Shown in pieces: positions 22,892 to 30,077 of a stretch of DNA of 30,077 nt. The stretch is from Gordonia sp. UBA5067 (GTDB lineage Bacteria; Actinomycetota; Actinomycetes; Mycobacteriales; Mycobacteriaceae), in the NCBI RefSeq assembly GCF_002414845.1, contig NZ_DIAX01000009.1, forward strand, positions 1 through 30,077. Direction: 5' to 3'. Within the stretch, counting starts at the first letter, position 1. Each line of letters opens with the position of its first letter. The notes under the pieces were generated by a model. It ran no database searches. It worked only from the letters and a program-made list of their open reading frames with translations, and was not told the DNA's origin. The translations under genes were made by a program, and so were the position numbers.

Positions 22892-24804
22892 CCGGGCCGC
22901 GCGGCCCGCTGGCGGCGGGAGCCGACCCGGCGGAGAAGCCGCGCTCATTCGGCCCGTCCATCAAGCGGCTCATCGGCCTGCTGGCGCACTATCGCATCGC
23001 GATGATCGTGGTGCTCGCCTCCATCGTCGGCTCGGTCGTCGCCACCTCGATCGCCCCCCGCATCCTCGGACATGCCACCGATCTCATCTTCAACGGCATC
23101 ATCGGTTCCCGCCTGCCCGCCGGAATCTCCAAGGAGCAGGCCGTCGCCGGGCTACGCGGGCGCGGGCAGGGCACATTCGCCGACATGGTGGCGTCGATGA
23201 ACCTGACCCCGGGGGTCGGTGTCGACTTCTCCGCCGTCGCCCGCGTGCTGACCGTCGTACTCGCCCTGTACGTCGGGGCCAGCCTCGTGAGCTGGCTCGC
23301 CTCCTACCTGCTGAACATCGTCGTCGTCGGAACGATCACCCGGCTACGCGCCGACGTCGAGGTCAAAGTCCACCGACTTCCCCTGCGGTACTACGACGCC
23401 GCCCAGCGCGGTGATCTGCTGAGCCGGGTCACCAACGACCTGGACAATCTGTCGCAGACCCTGCAGCAAACGATCATGCAGTTCCTCAACTCGGTGCTGA
23501 TGGTGGTCGGCATCCTGGCCATGATGCTGTGGATCTCGCCGCTCCTGTCGATCATCGCGCTGCTGACGATCCCCGCGGCCGGCATCGCAACCGCACTGAT
23601 AGCCAAACGCTCCAAACCACATTTTGGCCGGCAGTGGGCCTCGACGGGAACGCTGAACAGCCAGATCGAGGAGGCTTTCACCGGACACGAACTGGTCACC
23701 GTCTTCGGCCGACAACGCCAGGTGATGGACGCCTTCGACGGCCGCAACGAAAAACTGTACGACGCCAGTTGGCGGGCCCAGTTCATCTCCGGGATCATCA
23801 TGCCGACGATCATGTTCCTGGGAAACGTCAACTACGTCGTCGTCGCCGTCGTCGGCGGTCTCCGCGTCGCGTCCGGGTCGCTCAGTCTCGGCGAGGTACA
23901 GGCCTTCATCCAGTACTCGCGCCAGTTCACCCAGCCGTTGACCCAGATCGGGTCCATGTTCAACCTGATGCAGTCCGGTGTCGCATCGGCCGAGCGGATC
24001 TTTGACATCATCGACGCGACCGAGGAGACGCCGGACCCCGCAAGGCCGGACTCTCCCGATGACGCCGGCGGCCATATCGCCTTCGAAGACGTCTCCTTCC
24101 GGTACCTGCCCGATGTGCCGTTGATCGAGGAGTTGTCGCTGATCGCCGAGCCGGGCCACCTCGTCGCCATCGTCGGTCCAACCGGGGCGGGCAAAACGAC
24201 GCTGGTGAACCTCATCATGCGGTTCTACGACATCGACGAGGGCGCAATCACTCTCGATGGCGTGTCAACCCGGGCGATGACACGCCGCGACCTGCGCTCG
24301 CGCACCGGAATGGTCTTGCAGGATTCGTGGCTGTTCGGCGGGACGATCTATGACAACATCGCCTACGGCAACCCGTCGGCCACCCGCGCAGAGGTTCTCG
24401 AGGCCGCGACCGCCAGCCACGTCGACCACTTCGTCCGCACGCTGCCCGACGGCTACGACACGATCATCGACGAGGAGGGCGGCGGGGTCAGCGCCGGGGA
24501 GCGCCAGCTCATCACGATCGCCCGGGCCTTCTTGGCCAGGCCCACGATCCTGATCCTCGACGAGGCGACGAGTTCGGTCGATACCCGCACCGAGTTGCTG
24601 ATCCAGCAGGCGATGGCCGCGCTGCGCAGCGACCGCACGTCGTTTGTCATCGCCCACCGCCTGTCGACGATCCGCGACGCGGACACCATCATCGTCATGG
24701 AACAGGGCCGCATCGTCGAGCAGGGCACCCATGACGAGCTCCTCGATGCCCGCGGCGCCTACTACCGGTTGTACCAGAGCCAATTCAGCGGCGCGCTCGA
24801 CTGA
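22888..24804 (+). CDS. ABC exporter half-transporter, subunit with catalytic ATP site
   Basis: This is the 638-residue partner of the preceding gene. It has a short N-terminal extension, a six-helix membrane domain (about 25-370) with a longer loop after the first helix (about residues 68-115), and a nucleotide-binding domain. Walker A is GPTGAGKTT at 430-438. The signature is VSAGE at 534-538, a variant of SGGQ. Walker B ends ILDE with catalytic Glu559, and the switch His is His590 (IAHRLST). The working ATP site is thus formed by this subunit's Walker motifs and the partner's SGGQ, while the other site is degenerate on both sides. Overlap with the upstream stop shows an operon. After the stop, GCAGCG (24836-24841) and CGCTGC (24850-24855) could form a weak terminator hairpin. 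Confidence 0.9.
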   Translation: MTGPRGPLAAGADPAEKPRSFGPSIKRLIGLLAHYRIAMIVVLASIVGSVVATSIAPRILGHATDLIFNGIIGSRLPAGISKEQAVAGLRGRGQGTFADMVASMNLTPGVGVDFSAVARVLTVVLALYVGASLVSWLASYLLNIVVVGTITRLRADVEVKVHRLPLRYYDAAQRGDLLSRVTNDLDNLSQTLQQTIMQFLNSVLMVVGILAMMLWISPLLSIIALLTIPAAGIATALIAKRSKPHFGRQWASTGTLNSQIEEAFTGHELVTVFGRQRQVMDAFDGRNEKLYDASWRAQFISGIIMPTIMFLGNVNYVVVAVVGGLRVASGSLSLGEVQAFIQYSRQFTQPLTQIGSMFNLMQSGVASAERIFDIIDATEETPDPARPDSPDDAGGHIAFEDVSFRYLPDVPLIEELSLIAEPGHLVAIVGPTGAGKTTLVNLIMRFYDIDEGAITLDGVSTRAMTRRDLRSRTGMVLQDSWLFGGTIYDNIAYGNPSATRAEVLEAATASHVDHFVRTLPDGYDTIIDEEGGGVSAGERQLITIARAFLARPTILILDEATSSVDTRTELLIQQAMAALRSDRTSFVIAHRLSTIRDADTIIVMEQGRIVEQGTHDELLDARGAYYRLYQSQFSGALD

Positions 24805-24877
24805 ATCTCCCGTCGTGCAGCGTGAATGTGACCGTGCAGCGCCGACCGACGCTGCTGGTCAACAATCGCGCTGCAGG

Positions 24878-24894
24878 AGTGGGTCACACCCACT
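24878..24894. promoter_or_regulatory. Inverted repeat upstream of the acyl-CoA dehydrogenase
   Basis: AGTGGGT-CAC-ACCCACT has perfect 7-base arms around a 3-base centre. It lies 36 bases before the start codon of the acyl-CoA dehydrogenase and 9 bases before a second, different inverted repeat. It may be an operator or part of the promoter. Confidence 0.5.
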
Positions 24895-24903
24895 GGACGT
24901 AGA

Positions 24904-24923
24904 ACCTTACTGCCGAGTAAGGT
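24904..24923. promoter_or_regulatory. Putative TetR-type operator overlapping the ribosome binding site of the acyl-CoA dehydrogenase
   Basis: ACCTTACTGCCGAGTAAGGT is a perfect inverted repeat with 8-base arms around a 4-base centre. It ends 7 bases before the ATG at 24931, and its right arm contains the AAGG that would serve as ribosome binding site. This is the layout of a repressor site. TetR-family regulators of fatty-acid genes use sites of this size, but I cannot name the regulator, and none is encoded nearby. Confidence 0.65.
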
Positions 24924-24930
24924 ATCGGCC

Positions 24931-26121
24931 ATGGCAATCAACACCGAGCTCCCGGAGAAGTTGAACTCGACGGTCGAGCAGGCCCACCTGGCGGCCGAGC
25001 ACATCTTCCGTCCCATCTCGCGCAAGTACGACCGGGCCGAGCACGAGTACCCGACCGAGCTCGACGACTTCGCCAAGCTGGCCAAGCAGGCCGCCGAGCG
25101 CGACAAGACCGAGGCCGGCGAAAAGCCCGCCGCGGGCGAGACCGTCAACAGCACCAACATGCGGGGCGTTCTGTCGGCTGCCGAGATGAGCTGGGGCGAC
25201 GTCGGCCTGATGTTGTCAATCCCGGGCCGCGGACTCGGCAATGCCGCGATCGCCGCCGTCGCCAACCCCGAGCAACTCGACCGCTTCGGCGACGTCTGGG
25301 CGTCGATGGCGATCACCGAGCCGAGCTTCGGCTCCGACTCGGCGGCCGTCTCCACCACCGCGACCCGTGACGGCGACGACTACCTCATCAACGGCGAGAA
25401 GATCTTTGTCACCTCCGGATCGCGCGCCAGCCACGTCGTGGTGTGGGCGACCCTGGACCGGTCGGCCGGTCGTGCCGCAATCAAGTCCTTCGTCGTTCCG
25501 ATGGATACCCCCGGGGTCACGGTCGCCCGCCTTGAGCACAAGCTCGGGATCAAGGGCTCCGACACCGCCGTCATCGTGTTTGAAAACGCGCGGGTGCCGA
25601 AAGAGAACCTGCTGGGCTCACCGGAAATCGACACCAAGAAGGGCTTCGGCGGGGTCATGCAGACCTTCGACAACACGCGGCCCGTCGTCGCGGCGATGGC
25701 CGTTGGCGTGGGCCGGGCAGCGCTCGAGGAGATGCGCCGCCTGCTCGGCGAAGCCGGCCACGAAGTCGACTACGACAAGCCTGCCGCCGCCCAGCACGCC
25801 GCTGTCGCCGAGTTCATCCGCCTCGAATCCGATTGGGAGGCGGGTTGGCTGCTCACCCTGCGTTCCGCATGGATGATGGACAATCGCGAGCCGAACTCCG
25901 TCGAGGCATCGATGGCGAAGGCAAAGGCCGGGCGCACCGTCACCGACATCACCAACAAAGCCGTTGAGATCGGCGCGACCGCTGGATACTCCGAAACGAT
26001 GCTGCTCGAGAAGTGGGCGCGCGACGCGAAGATCCTCGACATCTTCGAAGGCACCCAGCAGATTCAGCAGCTGATCATCTCGCGGCGCATCCTCGGCAAG
26101 ACCAGCACCGACCTCAAGTAG
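24931..26121 (+). CDS. Acyl-CoA dehydrogenase
   Basis: The 396-residue flavoenzyme introduces the alpha,beta double bond into an acyl-CoA. It has the family layout: helical N-terminal domain, the FAD-contact strand MAITEPSFGSDSAAVSTTA (126-144), YLINGEKIFVTSGSRASH (151-168), and a C-terminal helical domain. The catalytic base fits Glu373 in DIFEGTQQIQQLIISRR, the usual position in medium- and short-chain enzymes. A Lys/Glu-rich insertion around residues 52-72 precedes NSTNMRGVLSAAEMSWGD, so the N-terminal helices differ somewhat from the textbook enzyme. The gene stands alone between an ABC exporter and the RDD gene, with two inverted repeats upstream and the start codon just behind one of them. 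Acyl chain specificity is unknown; it is one of the many FadE paralogues of these bacteria. Confidence 0.92.
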   Translation: MAINTELPEKLNSTVEQAHLAAEHIFRPISRKYDRAEHEYPTELDDFAKLAKQAAERDKTEAGEKPAAGETVNSTNMRGVLSAAEMSWGDVGLMLSIPGRGLGNAAIAAVANPEQLDRFGDVWASMAITEPSFGSDSAAVSTTATRDGDDYLINGEKIFVTSGSRASHVVVWATLDRSAGRAAIKSFVVPMDTPGVTVARLEHKLGIKGSDTAVIVFENARVPKENLLGSPEIDTKKGFGGVMQTFDNTRPVVAAMAVGVGRAALEEMRRLLGEAGHEVDYDKPAAAQHAAVAEFIRLESDWEAGWLLTLRSAWMMDNREPNSVEASMAKAKAGRTVTDITNKAVEIGATAGYSETMLLEKWARDAKILDIFEGTQQIQQLIISRRILGKTSTDLK

Positions 26122-26164
26122 CGATCACCCGCCCCGCAGATGCCGGAGCGGGTGTATCGGCACG

Positions 26165-27064
26165 TCAACGCGACGGGGTGAACAACGCGGCTTGCAGCTT
26201 CTGGTTGCGCGCAATGCGCTCGGCGTCCCGCCGGTAGCGTTCGGCGGCGATCGCGGCGAGGACGTCGCGCGGTGCGGCGGTCGGCGGCGGCGGCGGTGCC
26301 ACGAACCCCAGCGCCCGCACCAGCAACTGTTGCCCGTTGATCGCCTGAGCTTGCGGCGTGAAGTCGCAATAGCGGTCCAGGTACCCCCGGATTCCGCTGG
26401 CCAGACTCGGCGGCATCGGAGCGAGGTCTGCACTGGCCGCCCACTGCGCCAGTTCCGGTGGCATGAACACAAGCCGCGCGGGCGGTGCGACACTCCGATC
26501 CCGAATCACATAGGTACCCGAGACGAGGTCGCCCAGCCGCTTGCTCTTCGGGTTGACCGCCGCGGTGACCAGCGCGGGAACCCCGGCAAAGAAGTACAGC
26601 TCGGGCATGCCCAGCAGCGCGCGCCCAAAAGCCTGCCGAATCGTGATCGGCCCCGCGTCGTCATTAACCGTCCGCAACCCGAGAACAAGGTGGCCGAGCG
26701 TCTTGCCGCGGGTCAGCGTCTCCACGACGGTGGGTAGCGCCAAGAATACGAGCACGGTCCAGGCAGTGCCCAGTCCCGCCCGAAACGCCGAGTCGAGCTG
26801 TACGACCTTGGAGATCTGGGGCATCAGGTAGAGGAACCACAACCAGAACAGCGCCCAACCCAGCGTCACGTCTATCAATCCGGACAACACACGCAATCCG
26901 AGGTTCGCCGACGGCAGATCGAGGGCCACCGCCTCACCGGACACGAAGTCGTCCCGCCCGACCCCGCGGGTGCCGCTGTGCGACGGCGATACCGGCGGCG
27001 GCAATGGCCGCAGCGGCGGACGTGGGACGGCCGCCCGGTACGGGCCTGGCACGGGACGAGACAT
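26165..27064 (-). CDS. RDD-family membrane protein
   Basis: The 299-residue protein has a Pro-rich cytoplasmic N-terminus (residues 1-35). It is followed by an RDD domain: conserved Arg in NLGLRVLSGLIDVTLG with Asp in the same helix, hydrophobic segments WALFWLWFLYLMP and AWTVLVFLALPTVVE, then RGKTLGHLVLGLRTVNDDAGPITIRQAFGRALLG and LGDLVSGTYVIRDR, the usual RDD ending. A further ~100 soluble residues follow, ending in a basic helix (AAERYRRDAERIARNQK). Function is unknown; some RDD proteins act in ion exchange or envelope processes. Start: ATG at 27062-27064, with a GTG two codons upstream as alternative. It diverges from the SpoIIM-like gene; the pair matches the order Rv3695/Rv3694c near moxR2 in M. 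tuberculosis. Confidence 0.86.
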   Translation of the reverse strand: MSRPVPGPYRAAVPRPPLRPLPPPVSPSHSGTRGVGRDDFVSGEAVALDLPSANLGLRVLSGLIDVTLGWALFWLWFLYLMPQISKVVQLDSAFRAGLGTAWTVLVFLALPTVVETLTRGKTLGHLVLGLRTVNDDAGPITIRQAFGRALLGMPELYFFAGVPALVTAAVNPKSKRLGDLVSGTYVIRDRSVAPPARLVFMPPELAQWAASADLAPMPPSLASGIRGYLDRYCDFTPQAQAINGQQLLVRALGFVAPPPPPTAAPRDVLAAIAAERYRRDAERIARNQKLQAALFTPSR

Positions 27065-27131
27065 GTCCACGACTCTAGGGGACGATTCAGCCGGGGGACA
27101 CCGACGCCACCGGCTGACTAGGGTGTTGAGC

Positions 27132-28127
27132 GTGGACTTGGATGCCTATCTCGATGCGCACCGTGCCGAATGGAATCGCCTCGACGACCTCGTGCGAACC
27201 CGTCGTCTCAGCGGCGCCGAATCCGACGAGCTACTCGATCTCTACCAGCGCGCGGCGACACACCTTTCGGTCATTCGATCGACATCGCCCGACGCCCAGA
27301 CCGTCGAGTACCTATCGACCCTGGTGGCTCGCGCCCGGTTCCGTGCCCAAGGGTCCCGACCGTTCACGTGGGCGATCGTCGCGACGTACCTGACGCGCAC
27401 CCTGCCCGCCGGCCTGTACCGGCTGCGGTGGTGGTGGGTGCCGATCATGGTCGGATCAGTGGCGACCATCGCCGTGATGGTGCTCTGGAGTCTGAACCAC
27501 CCGACGACGATGGCCTGGCTGTTGAAGCAGTTCGGGCAGCGGTACATCGATAGCAGCTTCGCGGATTATTACTCCAATCATCAGGCGCAGTACTTCGCGT
27601 TCCAGGTCTGGACCAACAATTTCCGTCTCGCCCTGCTGGCGATCGCCTTCGGCGTGTTCTTCTTCCCAGTCGTCTACGTGCTGTACGAGAACGTTGTGTC
27701 GCTCGGCCAGGTCGCCGCGCTCATGATCGGCAACGGCAAAGCCGACATCTTCTTCGGTCTGATCCTGCCGCACGGCATGCTGGAGATGACATGCCTGTTC
27801 ATCTCGTGTGCCATCGGCCTCAAATTGTTTTGGACGTGGGTGGCGCCGGGACACCGGACGAGGACGCGCGCCCTCGCCGAGGAAGGCCGCACCGCCATCT
27901 CCATCGGCATCGGACTCATCGGACTCTTACTGCTCAGTGGGGTGATCGAGGCCTTCGTAACCCCGTCGCCGCTACCGACGGTCGCCCGCATCAGCATCGG
28001 CCTCGCGGTGTGGTTCGGCTTCCTCGCCTACGTCTTCATCCTCGGCCGCAAGGCCTACCTCGACGGTGCGACGGGCGACCTGGAAAGTGAGGCCGACCGG
28101 GGCTATGAAGCTCCGGTCGCCGCTTGA
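27132..28127 (+). CDS. SpoIIM-like (DUF95) integral membrane protein
   Basis: The 331-residue protein belongs to the stage II sporulation protein M/DUF95 family. The name comes from Bacillus, and no sporulation role is implied here. A soluble N-terminal part, MDLDAYLDAHRAEWNRLDDL to about residue 95, precedes four to six hydrophobic segments, including RWWWVPIMVGSVATIAVMV, FRLALLAIAFGVFFFPVVYV, LILPHGMLEMTCLFISCAIG (the HG.LE motif typical of the family), ISIGIGLIGLLLLSGVIEAF and the last ISIGLAVWFGFLAYVFIL. The start is a GTG at 27132 behind AGGGTG, giving the MDLDAY N-terminus usual in actinobacterial relatives; a GTG at 27123 is possible. It is part of the conserved RDD/SpoIIM/DUF58/MoxR cluster, whose function is unknown. 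Confidence 0.86.
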   Translation: MDLDAYLDAHRAEWNRLDDLVRTRRLSGAESDELLDLYQRAATHLSVIRSTSPDAQTVEYLSTLVARARFRAQGSRPFTWAIVATYLTRTLPAGLYRLRWWWVPIMVGSVATIAVMVLWSLNHPTTMAWLLKQFGQRYIDSSFADYYSNHQAQYFAFQVWTNNFRLALLAIAFGVFFFPVVYVLYENVVSLGQVAALMIGNGKADIFFGLILPHGMLEMTCLFISCAIGLKLFWTWVAPGHRTRTRALAEEGRTAISIGIGLIGLLLLSGVIEAFVTPSPLPTVARISIGLAVWFGFLAYVFILGRKAYLDGATGDLESEADRGYEAPVAA

Positions 28128-28176
28128 CGGCACCGTCGACGAAATTCTGGGCCCAGCCGGCGTTGGGCCCCGACGG

Positions 28177-29589
28177 CTACAGCTGGCCGCGCGCCTTCAG
28201 CGACAGGTAGTGATCGGCCAGGGCGGGGGGCAACTCCGCCGGACCCCGGTCGATCACGGTGACACCCAGCTTCGCCAGGACAGCGGCGGTCTCCTCGCGC
28301 TGGGTCAGCGTGCGCGCCGATGCCGCCGCACGATAGGCCGCGGCGGTATCGGACCGGTCGGCGAGCATCTCGTCGAGCGCGGGATCGGAGACCGACGCGA
28401 TCACCACCTGGTAGCGCTGCGCCAGCACCGCCAGCGTCGGCAGCAGCGACTCGGCGATCGCGGCCGGCTCGAGCGGGGTGCACAGCACGACTAGTGCGCG
28501 CTGACCGACCGTCCGAGACACCTCCGCGCCGAGCAGGCCCCAGTCTGCTTCCAGCAGTGCTGACTCCAGCGGCGCCATGGCGGTCACCATCTCGTTGAGC
28601 AGGTTCACCCGTCGGGTGGCGCGCACCTTTTTGTGGATCGCCCGGTCCCCCGCGATGAAGTCGACGCGGTCGCCCGCGTGGGATGCCAGGGCCGCCAGCA
28701 GCAGCGCGGCATCCATCGCGGCGTCGAGGCGGGGTTGATCGCCGATCCGCCCGGCCGAGGTCCGCGACGTGTCAAGGACGATCACGACGTGCCGGTCGCG
28801 CTCGGGCTGCCAGGTGCGGACCACGGTCGAACGACGACGGGCCGTCGCGCGCCAGTCGATCGAGCGCACGTCGTCGCCCTCGACGTAGTCCCGCAGCGAG
28901 TCGAACTCAGTCCCCTGCCCCCGGGTGCGCACCGCCGAACGCCCGTCGAGTTGACGCAGCGAGGCCAGCCGCGAGGGCAGATGTTTGCGCGAATCGAAAG
29001 CGGGCAGCGCGCGCACGGTCCCGGGCAGGAAGAGCGAGCGCTGTCGTCCCGCGAGCCCGAGAGGTCCGTTGCGGCGCAACGTGAGTCGAATGGCGAGCCG
29101 GTCGCCACGGCGCGTCGGGCGCAGTCCGACGTCGAAGAACTGCCGTTCCCCCGGGCCCACGTTCAGGTCCTGCCGATTCGCCTGCGGACCGGGCGGGCCG
29201 GGGTCGCCGGACAGCTGCCGCGCGAGGTTTTCCCCGCGCCGCGCCAGACCGGCGGCGAGACCGGGCTCCCCGGCCGCGCGACGGTCGGGGTGCTGGGCCG
29301 CGCCAGCGCCGGCCGACGGCTGCCACGCGTCGCGGAGCCGGCCGCGGTACCGCCGCCCCGAGGTGTTGACCACCGACAGCCTGGTCGTCGTGTGCTCGCC
29401 CAGACGGATCGGCGGTGTCTTCCCCCGCGTCACGGTCACCGCCGTCGTCGCCCCGGCCAGCAACAGGTCCAGCAGCGCCACCACCAGGACCAGGGCCGCC
29501 CACGCCAGTACCGTCCGGCCCGACGGCCAGACCACGACGGGAATGGCGCCGAGGGCGACGAGCAGCGCGAATCGGCCGGTGACGAACAT
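28177..29589 (-). CDS. DUF58 protein with von Willebrand A-like domain
   Basis: The 470-residue protein has two N-terminal membrane segments (about 5-22 and 26-45) and a beta-rich domain. The DUF58 signature GTEFDSLRDYVEGDDVRSID (227-246) is followed by WRATARR. A vWA-like metal site DTSRT (273-277) comes next. Such proteins work with MoxR ATPases, possibly in assembly or maturation of envelope complexes; the target here is unknown. Residues about 96-140 are an Ala/Arg/Gly/Pro/Gln-rich insertion between RDAWQPSAGA and LNVGPGERQ, where relatives as I recall them run straight on. The start ATG overlaps the MoxR stop by one base (TGATG), so the two genes are translationally coupled. The SpoIIM-like gene faces it convergently, 49 bases away. 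Confidence 0.88.
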   Translation of the reverse strand: MFVTGRFALLVALGAIPVVVWPSGRTVLAWAALVLVVALLDLLLAGATTAVTVTRGKTPPIRLGEHTTTRLSVVNTSGRRYRGRLRDAWQPSAGAGAAQHPDRRAAGEPGLAAGLARRGENLARQLSGDPGPPGPQANRQDLNVGPGERQFFDVGLRPTRRGDRLAIRLTLRRNGPLGLAGRQRSLFLPGTVRALPAFDSRKHLPSRLASLRQLDGRSAVRTRGQGTEFDSLRDYVEGDDVRSIDWRATARRRSTVVRTWQPERDRHVVIVLDTSRTSAGRIGDQPRLDAAMDAALLLAALASHAGDRVDFIAGDRAIHKKVRATRRVNLLNEMVTAMAPLESALLEADWGLLGAEVSRTVGQRALVVLCTPLEPAAIAESLLPTLAVLAQRYQVVIASVSDPALDEMLADRSDTAAAYRAAASARTLTQREETAAVLAKLGVTVIDRGPAELPPALADHYLSLKARGQL

Positions 29590-30077
29590 CAGCGCGGCAC
29601 GGGTACGGAATTAATCGCCGCGTCCAGCACCGCCGAGACCGAAACCCCCTCCAACTCGGCCTCCGGGCGCATTCCCAGACGGTGTGCCAACGTCGACTGC
29701 GCGAGCGCCTTCACGTCGTCGGGCGTCACGAAGTCGCGTCCGGACAGCCACGCCCAGGCGCGGCTGGTGGCAAGCAGCGCGGTGGCGCCACGAGGGCTCA
29801 CACCCAACGAGAGCGACGGCGACATCCGCGTGGCGCGGGCGATGTCGACGACGTAGCCGAGCACGGCGGGCGCGACCGACACCTGTCTGACCGACGTCAC
29901 GCCGGCAGCGATGTCGTCGGCCGAGGCGACCGCGGTGATCCCGGCGCCGGCGAGGTTGCGCGGGTCGAATCCGGCCGCATGTCGGGACAGGATCGCGATC
30001 TCGTCCTCGCGCGGCGGCAGCGGCAGTGTCACCTTCAACAGGAAGCGGTCGAGCTGTGCTTCCGGCAGCGGATAGGT
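29589..30077 (-). CDS. moxR: MoxR-family AAA+ ATPase (C-terminal part; cut by window edge)
   Basis: Only the last 162 residues are visible. They begin with [13 protein letters not shown], the arginine-finger/sensor region right after sensor 1 in MoxR ATPases. [12 protein letters not shown] follows, and then the helical lid domain with [25 protein letters not shown] (sensor 2 Arg in SPRG) and [21 protein letters not shown], all typical. The Walker A and B motifs lie beyond base 30077. MoxR proteins act as chaperone-like ATPases together with the DUF58/vWA protein encoded directly downstream, with which this gene shares a one-base stop/start overlap. Confidence 0.92.
   Translation of the reverse strand, partial: TYPLPEAQLDRFLLKVTLPLPPREDEIAILSRHAAGFDPRNLAGAGITAVASADDIAAGVTSVRQVSVAPAVLGYVVDIARATRMSPSLSLGVSPRGATALLATSRAWAWLSGRDFVTPDDVKALAQSTLAHRLGMRPEAELEGVSVSAVLDAAINSVPVPR

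Overview
The window is high-GC DNA with dense coding on both strands and no rRNA, tRNA, CRISPR array or complete insertion sequence that I can see. The gene set points to a mycolic-acid-containing actinobacterium of the order Mycobacteriales, most likely Gordonia or a close relative. Supporting genes are an antigen-85-type mycolyltransferase/esterase, a PE-PPE-domain protein, a DUF3068 (PorA-family) protein, cholesterol-degradation enzymes with a KstR-type operator, an AlkB alkane hydroxylase, and the MoxR/DUF58/SpoIIM-like/RDD cluster known from mycobacteria. The genus is inferred.

Layout. 1-855: start of pntA (minus strand, cut by the window edge). 1109-5783: minus-strand steroid block with a Tat-exported cholesterol oxidase, a 3-ketosteroid delta4-(5alpha)-dehydrogenase-like flavoprotein preceded by a near-perfect KstR box, and a secreted PE-PPE-domain putative esterase. 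6050-7246: alkB, without an adjacent rubredoxin. 7260-8319: an orphan CsoR-type repressor with its own operator, and an unknown Cys/His-bearing protein. 8393-10883: nadB and an alpha/beta-hydrolase. 10945-13802: an ABC1/UbiB-family kinase and a DUF3068 membrane protein. 13803-14262: noncoding, with a 22-bp tandem repeat and a strong terminator. 14263-15276: mycolyltransferase-like esterase. 15665-16507: 3-hydroxyacyl-CoA dehydrogenase. 16611-17441: an alpha/beta-hydrolase that has lost its nucleophile-elbow segment. 17501-21037: flavoprotein dehydrogenase, DyP peroxidase and encapsulin, tightly spaced on one strand. 21146-24804: an asymmetric heterodimeric ABC exporter. 24931-26121: acyl-CoA dehydrogenase behind a perfect inverted repeat. 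26165-30077: RDD protein, SpoIIM-like membrane protein, DUF58 protein and MoxR ATPase (cut).

How they fit together. The clearest system is the encapsulin nanocompartment: the DyP peroxidase ends in a canonical encapsulin cargo-loading peptide and its gene lies 33 bases before the shell gene. A large flavin-dependent dehydrogenase lies 36 bases before DyP, so the three may form one transcript. That link between a flavoprotein and an encapsulated peroxidase is the most testable less-described point. The other theme is lipid and steroid use: cholesterol oxidase, ring-A dehydrogenase, alkane hydroxylase, hydroxyacyl-CoA dehydrogenase and acyl-CoA dehydrogenase, with candidate operators before several of them.
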